64,000 nt of DNA from Rhabditoides inermis (GCA_963966185.1 CAWZYM010000240.1:58937-122936), one strand, 5' to 3'; positions 34,925-47,720 are shown, counted from the first letter of the stretch. A program made the numbers and translations. The notes: generated from the letters alone by a model not told the origin.

Positions 34925-35950
34925 CACGTGTTTTAGTGGGTTGGTGCGTGCAATCGGCTGCGATGAGGCGGGTATGCGTTGTGGACATGTTTTGTTCGTT
35001 CAATATGATCAGTATATTTTATTCTTCCGTTCTGATAACGTTTTGTCATTTTAATCAGCGTTTAATATCAAAATAATCGCTTGAAACGCGTTTCGCAAAA
35101 ACATCGTGTTTCGTTGTGCGGTGTATGGTGTAGCACAGTGATGATGACAATTCAAACAGCTGTGCGTGCGTGTTTTTGTTTATTTCTTTGTTTTGCGATG
35201 TTTTTATAATATGATTCGTGTTGCAATGTGTTTTATAATTTTTGTCGATACTAATTTGACGTGCTGTATGCGTTTGTATTGCGTGTCGCACTCGTTCCAT
35301 CGCGTTATCACTCGCATTGCATATTCGAATGTTTTTGAATTTCGTTGATTTTGTTGTTGTTTTGTATTGCGTTGTTGTTTTATTAGTTCGCAACGTGTTC
35401 TACATGTTTATTATTATTCATTTCAGGGTGATCAAAGTTGGACAAGCCGGCTGCGTCGTGCGGCAACGGAACCGAGGCTTTCAAGGTGCGTGTTATTCAT
35501 TAATTTTGTTTACCTTTCATTATGATCATTGCACTGTGTTCTTCTTACTGAATTGCTTTGTGTTGTACTTCAGTTGTGGTGTTTTATAATACGAATTGTT
35601 GCAGTCTTTCGTCTACGGGACGTGCTGCCGGTCTGCTGCACCGTCGTCACCCAAGTTCAAGGTATGTTGTATATTATATTTTCTTTTTTCCAATTTGTGA
35701 GCTATCATGTTGTTCAAGGCTCCCCTGCTCCCTGCTCGTGTGGGGCGTCGTCGCTGGACTAGAAGAAGAAGAAGAAGAAGAAGAAGAAGAATCTCAAGTC
35801 GGACGCGGACGCACTCTCGACGATTTAAGGTAGACGCTCATTTTATTAAATTGTTTACATTAATTGACTAGAATGTTGATGTGTATTTGTAGTAGTGAAA
35901 TATACATTGTGTTGTAGTTGGAACAAATAAAACTTTCTTTAGCTCACTTG
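34925..35950 (+). pseudogene. Cys-rich gene, copy 2, decaying
   Basis: Direct-repeat copy of 32497-34010. Exon-like segments near 35428-35485, 35605-35660 and 35718-35826 match copy 1. The middle exon pair is missing. Read in the frame that aligns best with copy 1, the first exon meets TGA and the last meets TAG just before an expanded (GAA)9-type run. AATAAA remains near 35927. Either a pseudogene or a copy with altered frame. Confidence 0.4.
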
Positions 35951-36119
35951 TTGTTATGATATGATTGTGATGGTGGGTTGCGGGGTACGGTATTGGTAAT
36001 GGATTTGGGATTGATTCAGAATGATTGTGATTTTTGTTATTTTACTGTTTGTTCGTGTTTTATCCTCCTCGAGCAGCAGCCCGTTGACGCATCGGACGCA
36101 CAGCAGACTGTACGATTCA

Positions 36120-36188
36120 CTCGAAGAGGGGTCCACTCCCTCAACCACTCCCTCAACCACTCCCTCAACCACTCCCTCAACCACTCGC
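36120..36188 (+). repeat. tandem 15-base repeat
   Basis: Four units of CCACTCCCTCAACCA in a row (Leu-Asn-His-Ser if read), just after the decaying Cys-rich copy. Confidence 0.85.
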
Positions 36189-36283
36189 TTATCCTCTTCC
36201 TCGGGTATGAAAACTACCTCAAACCGCGATAATGCACTTTGACGAAACGGCAGAATAGCAGGGCGTTGGAATATGTGAATAGA

Positions 36284-36440
36284 GGGGGGGTCGAGGGGGG
36301 GCGGAGCCCCCCTCGGCGGGGGGGTCCAAGGGGGGGGCGGCAGCCCCCCCTTGAGATAAAAAAAAGTTTTGATGAATTTTCAAATTTGTTTTTTTTAAAT
36401 TTCAAGAATAGTATTTTCACTCCAAACAAAAACTCATTGC
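36284..36440 (+). repeat. G-run hairpin module, copy 2
   Basis: Same order as copy 1: G runs, GGGCGGAGCCCCCCTCGG, C runs, then AT-rich tail and CTCCCAGGCTAGTCT. Confidence 0.85.
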
Positions 36441-36668
36441 CACTCCCAGGCTAGTCTCTACCTACAGTATGTGGTAAGCCGAATTTCTCTGTCACGCAAC
36501 TTTAACGAAATTTGCATATATTCAAATTTCTCGATGATGTAATGGTACAAGGGGACCGAGGACGATGCTGAGATGTCAGCAAAATCCTCTGCCCGCACCG
36601 GGATCGAACCCGTGGGTGCGGCAGATCGAGGCGCGCCCGTGCGCCTTAGACCACTACACCACTTGGGC
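36440..36668 (-). repeat. tRNA-derived SINE-like module, copy 3
   Basis: Same body as copies 1 and 2, with a tRNA-like unit at 36590-36668 (minus) that again starts GCCCAAGTGGTGTAGTGG and retains the B box GGTTCGATCCC. Confidence 0.65.
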
Positions 36669-36944
36669 TGTGTGCGCAGGGCGCGAGAGAGCGATAAGGA
36701 CAGCGCGCGTCGGGCGATAGCGTGTGAATGAGTGTGAATAGGCGTTGAATAGGCTGTGCGCTTTCGGAATCGATGCTACGATGGATGGAACATGTGGTAA
36801 AATGATTAGACACGTGATTGCAATACGTCACTGCTTGATATCGATTAGATATCGATTGATATCGATTGATTGCAAGTGATTTCTGTGTATTGTGTATGCG
36901 ACCGAGCGGGCCGAGACGAGTGCGGGCTTGGCGGGATGCAGCGC

Positions 36945-36990
36945 GTAGCCACTATTGCTCAGGCGGTAGAGCGTCCGCCTTTCAAGAATC
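36945..36990 (+). other. 5' half of a tRNA-like sequence
   Basis: TTGCTCAGGCGGTAGAGCG followed by TCCGCCTTTCAAGAAT matches the D arm and anticodon arm of a tRNA, but the T arm is replaced by unrelated sequence. A truncated tRNA pseudogene at the edge of the repeat cluster. Confidence 0.5.
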
Positions 36991-37074
36991 CCGCTGCTCC
37001 CAAATGTTTTTGCCCATGTCTTTATGATTTTTGCACAAGTTTAAGAGCGTTTTCACTCCCTTTTCTCTACGAGA

Positions 37075-37405
37075 AAGCGGGGGGTGCGGGGGGCGGCAGC
37101 CCCCCGAGGCAACCAAAAAGGAGAGAAAAAAGCGGGGGGTGCGGGGGGCGGCAGCCCCCCGATGCAACCAAAAAAGAGAGAAAAAAGCGGGGGGTGCGGG
37201 GGGCGGCAGCCCCCCGATGCAACCAAAAAAGAGAGAAGAAGCGGGGGGGTCGAGGGGGGGCGGAGCCCCCCTCGGCGGGGGGGTCCAAGGGGGGGCGGCA
37301 GCCCCCCCTTGAGGTAAAAAAAGTTGAGACCATTTTTTTAAACGTTTTTGTTTTGCTAAACAAAAACATTTCACTCCCACTTTGTATCCAATCCCTCTCC
37401 CAGGC
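37075..37405 (+). repeat. 55-base G-rich tandem array plus G-run module, copy 3
   Basis: Three tandem units of about 55 bases, each GCGGGGGGTGCGGGGGGCGG plus CAGCCCCCCGA and an A-rich tail, lead into the third G-run hairpin module (37232-37405). The recurrence suggests local amplification of a hairpin-forming sequence. Confidence 0.85.
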
Positions 37406-38210
37406 TAGTCCCCTTTCAGTACGCCACAGGTTACCCACCTATTAACTCATGCTACGCAAACACCCCAGTGAGAGAGATGCTATAGCCGGGCTAATTGAGT
37501 GAGCTGGTCTATCAGCGTCGATAAGAGGTGATAAAGCGATACCGTGACGGCCATAACATGCGAATACAACCGGATCGATGCGCAACTTATGAGCGTCGGT
37601 GGGTGAGGGAGGAGCGGCTGTGATGAGTGGTGGGCGAGCGGCGGCGGGAGGTCGCTGTGGCAACGCGGCCGGCCGCCACAGGAACACGCATACAATGCAC
37701 ACCACCTGTCCCACCCTTCCAAGTGCAAATTGCCCCGCGGCCACCGCGCGCACCTCCCTTTATGGACACGGGAGTGCCTATCGGACACCGCGATCGGACA
37801 AACTGAGAGAGCACCCAATCGATCCATGCCTACAGTTCTTGTTCAGCACATCCAGAACCCATTGATCGCACCGTGCATGTGTATGTGTGTCTCACCCCTA
37901 TTATGACTGTGTGCCTATGCCGTCTCATGTGCGCATTGCCTATTGTGGGTACACCTATTGTATACGATCATATGCCTAGCCTAGCCTGCAGATGGTCTAC
38001 CGTCAGAGGCTACTGAGAGGATGAATGGACTTACCTGTGGTAGGATGCGCGAGGTGCGGAATATGAATAGAGGGGGGGGGGGAGGTCGGGTGTGGACAGC
38101 CGGACTGCGTGCGGTCTCTGACCATGTGTGGTGCAGGCAGGGGGCGGAGCGAGCGAGCAGCCCGCATGCATACCGTACCCCAAACATCCAGGCACACACA
38201 ACGGAGAGAG

Positions 38211-38248
<38 letters not shown>

Positions 38249-39373
38249 CCTGCCCCTTATCACATTCAAATATGCTTCTCCCCTCCACCTTCCCACACAC
38301 AACACCCACTGTACAATGTTTACCCCCATCACCCATCAGAATCTACGTGGAACGAGAGTGATTGGAGCATTAGAGAAATGCGAGCAATCATACTAGCAAC
38401 ACCAAACAGCATATTCGAAAAAAATTTTCTAAAACGATTGTCATAACACTAATTAGTGTAATCGAACTCTTCTTACGAGTTTCGTCGTCCAACCTGAGAT
38501 CGAATAGAAACCATCTACAGTGACAACAACTATTAGTAGAGACATATCGAACATTAATCACGTAACCCACAGTTCACGTAACCCGTATTTCGAACTGCCT
38601 ACCTGGGTTCGATACGCTCCAGTCGAGCGATGGCTGGACACACGAGTAATCCGGGTATGCTAATCTCCACACTGGCCACTGATCCAAGCAGAGTGTTCTG
38701 GTCGCGTTGTTCTGGTACCAATAATACACATCGATCCGATTCACGGCTTCCCCCTACCACAATGTTCCCATACATAAAACGAGAGGGGAGACCGGCCGGG
38801 CACAGCTATATTGTACGATTCGTGGTAATATGGAGCTGTCGTGCATTCACCCAATCCATGTTAACGACTGTATTGACTGTGAATGGTGCAGGGGAAAGGG
38901 GGAAGGGGACGAGGTGAGGCACGGCTACAGTTGTGGAGCTATCTCATTTGCGCAGCTGCCCTGTTTGTATAGTCTCTTGACTCATCCCATGTATGGTCAG
39001 CGCACGCGTCTCCCATTCGAACCAGTACAACCCATTAGTACAATCCCGGTGCCGGCACCTGTCCGGATAATCAGCGAACCTATCACATAATCATCGGGTA
39101 ATGAGGGCAGGTGTAGGGGCGGCAGGTAAGCCGGTAATAGGCGAGCCGGGCCGGATGGATGGGCGCGCGTTTCCATCGAAACCCACCTCGCGCAGCTGCC
39201 TCCCCCAGGCAACACACGCAAAAACAACAAGAAGAGGAAGAAGTCATCTGTCCTCTTTCATTCCCTATACCAACACACTCCCTCCCCCATTTGCAACCAT
39301 GACTACCTCGTCGTCCCCACTTTATGCACACAATGCGTCATACAATGGATGGGCTCTCCGATCGAGAGAGAGA

Positions 39374-39414
<41 letters not shown>

Positions 39415-39587
39415 GTAGTGGGAGAGAAAAGAGACTCGTATCGAGGATGGGTCTGTACTGGGTACGATCAAAGGCAAGACACGAAATATGTACAGCGATG
39501 GGGGAATGGGAGAAGTGAACTAGGGTTCATGTCAAGGCAAGGATATGTTTCTATTATGAAAGATACGTTTTGTCAATGTTAGACGTT
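37406..39587. other. intergenic region
   Basis: GA microsatellites at 38205-38243 and 39363-39413 and a short poly-G run near 38072. Several open frames exist but none has matching splice partners. I see no supported gene. Confidence 0.5.
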
Positions 39588-41275
39588 TCACGCGCGACTG
39601 GCTTTCCTGCGCATCTTCCGCTTCTTCCTCTGCTCCCGCTCGAACAGCTTGAACGGCGGCATCTGAACGAGACGTAAGACGTGAGCCCCGCCCAATGAGA
39701 CTCCGCCCACCTGGAATGACTCGACCGAGATGTCGTGTCGGGAGAGGAGATCGAGCTGTTTTTCGATGCGCTATAACAAACCGTTTATGCATATAATCTA
39801 CAGTCTCCCTACTCCGTTACAGTACCTCATAGCAGGACTGGCCTTCCTTGTAGCCATACCAGATCATGCGCAGCTGGTCTTGCAATCTGAAAGCACGTGG
39901 AGAGAGGGTGTGAGGGTGGATGTGGTATACTGACTTGTGCTCTAGTCTGTCGATGAAGTGTGGCACATCGCATTTGAAGTGTGCAGTAGCGATGGCGGCG
40001 GGAGGGGAGGGTGCGCGCAGGGACGCGGGGATAGAGGCGACGATGCGACTGCAACGCGCCCCTTACATCAATCCACACACCGTATAGCAAACCGTGTGCT
40101 GTCCTGTTGCTGTGCGCAGTCGCCCTTCCTGTCCCGCCGGGCCCATATCTCAATGATACGCAGCTGCGCATTCTCCGGAAGAGTGTGCACTATTTCAGGT
40201 ATCTGAAACGTATCCACGTATCCGTATTTATCAATCTTACATTGAAATGATTGTGGAAACGTGGCTTGACTCGAACATATTTGTCAGATCTATGGAAAAG
40301 CGTTTTTGCTCACCTTACAAATTTTTCTGTTTCCGATCACAAAGGCTCTTTCAGAGGGAGTGAGAGTTTGTAGAATGTTCCTGCAATTGGATGATAAACC
40401 CGTTTCTAGGCTCCGCCCTCCCTCCCCCCGCCCCCTCACTTTGTGCGTGCGACCTGCATATGACAGTCCTTGTCCACCTCTTCCTCGTATGTCGCCCAAA
40501 TAGTCATCACCTGAAAAATCTAAATAATGAATGTTGGAGTGAACCTTGGTTCCCTATGCTTTCACAGATTATTGTCTAGTCGGTTGGAATTAGAGTGCTA
40601 GTGTGAGTGTAGAGATACTATCGCGCATTCTTGTCTTGTGTCGTTGTGTCTCACTGCAAATGCCGCCACGAGAAGGGTAGGAGAGAAAGAGAAAGAGAGA
40701 GAGAGACAGAGAGAGGGGGGAGAGAGAGGGAGAGAGAGAGAATCGATGAAGAACCCGCGATAAATCACACTTCTTACAAGATACATGTGAGTAATACCGT
40801 TCGATCTAATCTGAACGCCATGTGACATATTAGTGCACAAGTTCCAAAGACGTCCGTTGTCGGAGAAACACTGATAAATCTATGGGAAAAGGGATAAATA
40901 AGCAATATTCCATTTTGACAGAGGTCAATCACCTGTTCTCGCACTCTGTCTGGCAGTCTTTCAGTGAATGATGGCAATCCGCAGAAGACAGCTCTTCTGG
41001 ATGGAATCACTGTCGCCTCCCTATCATACTCGGCAGACACAGAAGCCGCCGCTCGACGCTGCTACAACAACACACAGTAGTATCAGAAGGTCACGATAAT
41101 AGTGAAGATGACAGAAAGAAAAGTAGGTTCACTTTTAGTTCATTCTTTTCATTTTGTTCTGACATAGCCGATAGGGAAATAGAGGCAATGGAAAAGGTCT
41201 GAAACGTGTTGTTTTAGGAAGAAAGAAAGGCGGGCGGAAACATACGACGTACCTTGGAATATCCCTTGGAGTCGA
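39588..41275 (-). CDS. unrecognised basic protein, 5' end not found
   Basis: Ten minus-strand exons join in phase: 41275-41253, 41061-40933, 40879-40798, 40510-40314, 40202-40093, 40048-39935, 39886-39826, 39770-39711, 39662-39588 (the 40510-40314 stretch is read without an intron). The product (about 280 residues seen) includes RAVFCGLPSFTERLPDRVRE, NILQTLTPSERAFVIGNRKI, IVHTLPENAQLRIIEIWARR, HFKCDVPHFIDRLEHKLQDQ, a helical stretch RIEKQLDLLSRHDISVESFQ and a very basic C-terminus (EREQRKKRKMRRKASRA). It looks soluble and probably nuclear. Upstream exons must exist, since the first exon starts out of phase, but I could not place them. Confidence 0.6.
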
Positions 41276-43020
41276 CTAGCAAAGGAGTGAGTAGGAGAAT
41301 GGGTAAGAGTAGCATGTCTGGAAGAATGAAATAGGAGATAGACATGGACAGTCGAGACGGGAGCAGCCGTAAACACACTGTCAAGGGGGACGAGGGGGAA
41401 GAAGCGATCCGAGAGATGCATGCAACAAATCAAATCAAATTACGCTCTCGAGAAAGGGATAGAGAGATCCAAGAACATTCAAGGACAACACAGTCTGACC
41501 GCCCGCTTTTGGGGAAAGGAATGGGATAATGTGAGTGTAGAGAATACAAGCGATTCGATATCGATATGGTTCGACTGCAGCAGTGGTTGTTACATCAACA
41601 ATGTGACAAGAGAGATTTGTGGGTCGGGAGATGAATTAATGGGTGGACAGATGGGGAGGGAGACACAATTGCACCGAGTCGAGACACTCTCGCCCCTCTC
41701 ACACACCGCCGGGAAACAGCCATGCAGCCATGGCTTCAGTTCTACAGTCCTGGAGAGAGTGTGGTGGTGGGAGAGAGTCAGACACAGAGGCGGGTAGATC
41801 AAAACGGGTACAGGCGACTCAAGCAATTCCAACGAATCACGCTGTTACTCATGTAAAACGGGGACGTCACAGGGGAAAAATAGAGAATGCGCGTGCCAAG
41901 ACGAAAAATGCGCAGGGCATTTTGGAGAGATGACGGGGAGATTTAGATAAGCATCGCGATAGATGTAACATCAACATACAAAGAAGCCAGTGAGAGTGGG
42001 GGTTGGGAGAGTGGAGAGAGAGAGATGTGGGTTCTGACCCGTGTGTGAGAGGGGGAGGGGGAGACCATCCATCGACTGAACTCGCACACAGGTAATGGAA
42101 TTCCGCAGATTCCACTCTGACTCACTGCAAACTCCCGCCCGAGAGACGGGAGACACCGTGAAATGAGTCGAACTACGAATGGGAACTGGACTGATTGGAG
42201 ATAGAGGGGGGCAGAGAGGGAGAGAGAACGAGGGGCGAGAGGAGGGATAAATCTCGTTCAGGGAATAGCCAATGAGACAAGAGTTGCAAAAACGAGAGAC
42301 ATCCCGTGTCGTCGCTACAAAGAATGAAATTTATGTGAGATTGAGAAATGAGAGAATGTGCATCTGAAACCAGCAAATCGGATAGGAGGTTCCGTGATAT
42401 CTGAAGAAAGGTGAATCCACTCGAATAGTTGTCAAGTAGGAAGGAAGGCAATAACATGTAGCAACGTATGAATGATGTGACGATAGACAAATGCGAGAGA
42501 AAAAGGGGCGACAAAAGACCACGTATAGACGTATAGTATTGAATTGACAACGCTATGACAATGGATAAAGGTAAAGGTAAAGCCGAGATATTACTCTACG
42601 GAGGGAGTCGAAAGAAGACTATGACAATGACACTTCACCAATGCATAGTCCAACGCCCCAACGACGCCTATTTTCGCAACATTGTGCTTGTGCCCGTATG
42701 AATAACGTAATAATTATAAAGTGCCCGTATGATCCTGAACAGGGTTTTGTTTCAGACATTTTATTGTTGGCAAAATGTATTTAGTGAGTGAGAGTGAGAG
42801 AAAGAGGGGGAGAGGGGGAGAGATGCGTGCAACCTTGGAACGCAGGTTGCGATGGGTAGGAGGCGGGAGAAGATTCTCAAGTACCACTACACAACGATAC
42901 CAGTAAACTTGAACAAGTACACATGCATGCCACAAAAAAGAACAATTAGAATGACCGGAAGTGGGTCGGATACACACAAAAAATTTTGTTGCACCACTTC
43001 AAAAATGATAGGTTGATATA
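41276..43020. other. intergenic or intronic region
   Basis: Mostly purine-rich without clear exons. One isolated minus-strand exon-like segment at about 42832-42888 (VLENLLPPPTHRNLRSK, acceptor TGTGTAG, donor GTTGCA) may belong to the gene at 39588-41275, but the phase could not be tested. Confidence 0.3.
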
Positions 43021-43610
43021 GGGTATCCCCCATTTTCACGGTACGCGAATTATCGGCGGTCGGCCAGACAGGGGCGAAATGACGAGCTTTTTATGCAAAT
43101 TGGAGAAATATCGGGGTTTTACTCCAAAAACACGGCAAAAATGAAAGAAATTGAAAAACCGAAAACTAGAGTTCTGTGCGGACACTATCAAAGTATCTTC
43201 TCCCTCAAACTGGGTTCTGTGGCATGGATTTGAAGTGAGTTATTAAGTTTTCTAGATTTTACCTATTGAACAACCTCGAAAACGTGGTTATCGAACGATA
43301 ATAAGAGAACTAAAGCGAAATTCAAAAATCGAAATCTAGAGTTCTATGGGGGCTGGGGATTCACACCACATATCCGAAAATTGGAAAGATTCATCAACTC
43401 CGGAAGGAGTTATTAGCTCTAAAAGGTGAGCAACTCTGCTTCATCAGAATTGCAAATCACCTTGATTTCCCTAAAATCAGACCGCAAAGCGCGCGACTCG
43501 CGCGGTCGAATGGTCTTGCGCGGACCGATAGCGCGGCTAAATTCGATGAAATGATGTCTGGAAAATATGCGGCGAGATGGCTGCCGTACCGTGAACCGGG
43601 GGGACACCCT
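43021..43610. mobile_element. non-autonomous DNA transposon with terminal inverted repeats
   Basis: Left end GGGTATCCCCCATTTTCACG and right end CGTGAACCGGGGGGACACCC are imperfect inverted copies of about 27 bases, both flanked by TATA, consistent with a TA target duplication (Tc1/mariner-like). The roughly 590-base interior has no transposase frame. A related end occurs near 61713. Confidence 0.7.
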
Positions 43611-43921
43611 ATATGAAGGTGATAGAATAACAATAGATAAGGAAAGAAGGTTGAGGAAGTGAACTGGCGGATGATAAGGGAATCGAGACCACCCATGGCG
43701 GGGCCACATCCCACACTGAGTGAGGGCTGGCTAGCCTATCTACCTGTTGCATCGCATTCCACCAGCCCCAAAAGGACACGCAAAGAAGAGCAAAGAAGAA
43801 CAAACACACTCTCGTCCCCTCACAGTTTCATAATCCCATTCTCATCCAAATAGGCAAAAAGTAGAAAGATGTTTATCGTATTGAAGACAAACACGTACGC
43901 TACGGTGTGTGGAATGCGTGC

Positions 43922-44545
43922 TCACTGCTCCTCCTCCTTGTCCGCCTGCTCCTCCTCTCCCCTCTGCTCCTTCTCCTTCTCCCGACATTGTGACAGCTCC
44001 GACCGAAGCTGACACACAACGCCTCGCAGCTCCTCGATCGCCGAAGCCTGCCATGAAAACAGTTAGAAATAGTACAGGTTTGTGAGTTATTGTTGATATG
44101 TGTATACCTGCATGATGATATGGTTCTTTGCGAGTAGGAGAGTGGCTATCTTGCTCAGCTTGCGCACTGATTGCCCGTGCGCATACGGAATCACAGCACG
44201 AAGATCGTCCAACGCCTACAATCCCATCCCGTCGTATCATCAACATATGTGTGTATGTTTATTGTGTATTCTCAATATAGAACGAAGTGTTTGCGAGTAC
44301 AGCCCATAGCCATAACTTTATATGTGCGAGTTATATAGTTAGTAGTGATTAGTTAGTTTGCATCAGTAATAAGCCGACGAAAAAAAATGCAAACAGAGCC
44401 GAACAGTGCAACAGTGGCAGTGTAATAAATATGAATGACATTTAAAATGTACCTCATTCAGATCGTGCATCCGACAGCGCTCCCTGAGATTGATGTTCAG
44501 TCTCACACCTGTGTCATTGGAAGACGAACCGCGAGGAGAAAGCAT
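43922..44545 (-). CDS. bHLH transcription factor of the BHLHE22/23-Olig group
   Basis: Three exons join in phase: 44545-44453, 44215-44108, 44047-43922, giving 108 residues. The bHLH domain spans about residues 15-70: basic region [15 protein letters not shown], helix 1 and loop [19 protein letters not shown], helix 2 [17 protein letters not shown]. This is the diagnostic sequence of the BHLHE22/BHLHE23/Olig group, whose C. elegans members are HLH-17, -31 and -32 (glial and neuronal expression). The family's basic region normally has RERRRMHDLN; the second Arg is Cys here ([10 protein letters not shown]), at a position facing DNA. Beyond the domain the protein ends in a short acidic coiled tail ([19 protein letters not shown]). 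Confidence 0.93.
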
Positions 44546-45085
44546 GCTCTCAAAAGAAAATGAGAATTATAACATGACTTTCCACTTTCAGCAATCAACG
44601 AACACGACTTTCCACTTTCAGCAATCAACGAATCTGAGAAAAAACAACGATAAAAAACTATTTGCGCGAGGCTTGGGAGAAGATAAATAGAAAATGGGTA
44701 GTGGGTATACGGTAGGGGAGGAGAATGAGGGGTGAGTGAATCCGTCTCCCTCGCTGCTTACATCAGTTGTCACACTCTCGCTCTCTCCGTCTCACATACT
44801 CTCTCATCGCACTCTCGCTTCACCACAGCATAATATGATAAATGACATAGAAGAAGAGCCGAGGCGACAGCTCAAAGATAGGAGGTACAGTAGACACTTC
44901 TCTGGAGAATGCAGCGCGGAGCAGACACTCTGTGGAGCAGCAATATGCCGAGCCGGAAGCGAGACGGAGACAATGGGATATGAGATGCTATCGTGCAACA
45001 ATCTGCATAAACACCCCCTTTCAATTGCCGGTTAGCATTGCACTGGACAGATGGCTGGTGGCATGACCCCCCCCCCAACTATCTT

Positions 45086-45137
<52 letters not shown>

Positions 45138-45188
45138 ACACACACACACGCGGAACCATTCTCCCCGCCCCCAACTATCTTTCTCTCG

Positions 45189-45238
<50 letters not shown>

Positions 45239-45558
45239 CTCTCACACACACACACACGCGGAACCATTCTCTATTCCTCCACCCCTTCCTCTCTCTTTCT
45301 TTTTCTCTCTTTCTCCTCAGACGGGGACGGAACTTTCGTCCGGGTTCGTCCGGATTGCTCATGCCAGACCATTTTGCATTCAACCTGATTGATCCTCTCA
45401 TCTCTCATCTCTCATCTCTCATCTCTCATCTCTCATCTCTCATCTCTCATCTCTCATCTCTCATCTCTCATCTCTCATCTCTCATCTCTCATCTCTCATC
45501 TCTCATCTCTCATCTCTCATCTCTCATCTCTCATCTCTCATCTCTCATCTCTCATCTC

Positions 45559-45609
<51 letters not shown>

Positions 45610-46660
45610 ACGCGTCCTCCATACACGTGGGATTATACGGCGTGGTTCTGATCAAATAGTCGCAATCAACAGCAACACTGGTCTACAGTGCCCTCTGCGT
45701 GTCTGCATGCACTCTGGTAGTCGGGCTCTCGCCGCCTCCGCCCCTTTTCTCACCGCGGCAGCGTTGATACTTCGATCCCGTGCCTGATCTTTCCATCTCC
45801 CCACTCCACTTCACTACTCCCACCTCCCTTCATTTTTATTGCATGTCCGCTTCGGGGGAGATCGTCAAGGTATGCTTCTCATAAATTTCTTCATCAACTA
45901 TCCATCGATTCGCCCGTTTGTCATTGTGGTCTGCCTATGCACCGAACCAGCAGCTCTCGTTACCGCGGCGACACTAGTACATGTGCCTGAAATGCGAGAG
46001 AGGGTCGACGTTGCACGTATTACTTAGTATGGTTGATGAAAAGAGGAACCAGTGTAACATATATGCTTGCAATATACGCGCGCGATAACGGATACATGAT
46101 CATAGACAATGCGATGCAGTGACGGAACGGAAAGAAATTGAAGAGAGTGTGGATGTACTACTAAAAGATGGTGCATTCAGTCTCATATCTCTTCCTAACT
46201 CTTCTTAACCGTTCGACCTTGTCCAACCGTCTCCTCCTCGTTATGCCGGATTCCGCATCTGATCCCTGATCTATCACTATACACGCTGGGCATTTTGCGA
46301 TGTGAAACCATTGTGTTTTACTATACATTTCTACTAGTTTGTGTTTGGAAGTGTACGCCACAAAAAAGGCGTCGGAACTGTATTGCCAATCTATTCGTTT
46401 GGCGACGAAACTTTGGTCTTTCTATCCTTCTCATTCGCTCACCTGTCCTTCGTCTGCACATAATGCGTCCCCTTTCATTAATCGCCATGCCATTCAATGG
46501 ACCAAGACATTTCATTCATATCATGTTTACCACACGTGGTTCAATATTGGCGTGGTAGAATATAACCGGTTCGATCTAACATTTGGATGGAGTTTTTGCC
46601 ACGTAGATTCAGAGTGAACAGCGGCTGGTTAACGGCTATACAAACGATACAAATGCCGCG

Positions 46661-46712
<52 letters not shown>

Positions 46713-47720
46713 AAGGGAGGGATTCGCCTTTAAATCCCATCCCGTGTATTTTCATTGCTAGATTATAATAGGATTGTTTACATTCAACAGGAGAAATATT
46801 CTAACAATATTGGTTTCAATGAATGCGTGTTTTCAGTCTGTCGGAAACGCAATGCGCGGTTAGTGTGCACTGTCTGCGAGTAAGTGTGGTCAGTGGGCGA
46901 GGCTTAGCCTTGGCTAGGCCGGCCGCGCGGCGATTCTCCATTCTAGGCGTTGCTGTTCCACCCTCCCTCCCGCACAGCAAAAAGGACAGGCCACCTTCCG
47001 CCCTCCCACCCGGTGGCTTGTTCTCACACGAGCCCACAACAAATTCAAATACCACCGTCATGCTCACTGCGCATCTTGCTCGCACGCTGCACACGGCCAT
47101 GACGCATGCCGTGCAGCCGGTACAGCATACTATCATATCTATCTCTACGAGTACCGAAATCAGCGCCACATACTATACACTCCTGACACTCGGCGCACGT
47201 CGTTACCACGTGTCACACCTGCTCGACACTGGATACCGTACCCTACCGTACCGCACGCACAAGGACTCGGCTGCGGCACGTCCCGGCAGTGAGCGTTGCG
47301 TAGGCGCGGTATCGAAACCATAATATATCATAGGGTGGTACCCTTCATTTCGCGCTGCATTCTCCGCTCCCGCCACTGGTTTACGGTAATATCCTTTTTC
47401 CCATGTTTCAGTCTGTTTTCACATGTTTCAGCACATTCAGCCCAGGTAAGTTTTCTATCCACGTTTAGTCGCTGCCTTTCATCTTCCACACTCTCGCCAC
47501 GCAAGCCGGTACCAGCATACCGAGACACCAAGACCAAGCAAGAGATGAGGCGACCCCGTCGCCCGATCCGTCGACAGTCGACGGTGCTAAACCCCACATA
47601 CATTGCGTTTCACTACCCGAATAAAGCACGTCCTTCCCCCTACGTTTGCGTTTACGGTAACAGACTTAAAATTAGCGTTATGACGTAGCGCAGCGGAGTT
47701 ATAACGGTTATTTGTTGCAG
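44546..47720. other. repeat-rich intergenic region
   Basis: Contains the direct 30-base repeat near 44577-44634, CT runs at 45090-45125 and 45190-45230 inside a tandem duplication of about 100 bases, the CATCTCT minisatellite, a GA run at 46666-46708, and GC-richer stretches near 46900-47300. Upstream exons of the nuclear receptor may lie in the last 400 bases, but I could not fix any. Confidence 0.5.
45394..45600 (+). repeat. CATCTCT minisatellite grading into (CT)n
   Basis: About 24 head-to-tail copies of a 7-base unit CATCTCT (45394-45565), nearly without variation, passing into a pure CT run to about 45605. The heptamer looks like a CT repeat with one periodic substitution. Confidence 0.95.

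Noticed and set aside
37075..37240. CRISPR-like array
   Set aside because: Regular 55-base units, but there are no unique spacers between repeats, and the host is a eukaryote.
36870..37445. 191-codon frame and overlapping frames of Gly/Pro/Arg repeats
   Set aside because: Produced by the G-rich tandem array; open in all frames on both strands.
45021..45787. Several open frames of more than 100 codons
   Set aside because: All consist of CT/GA or CATCTCT repeat translations.
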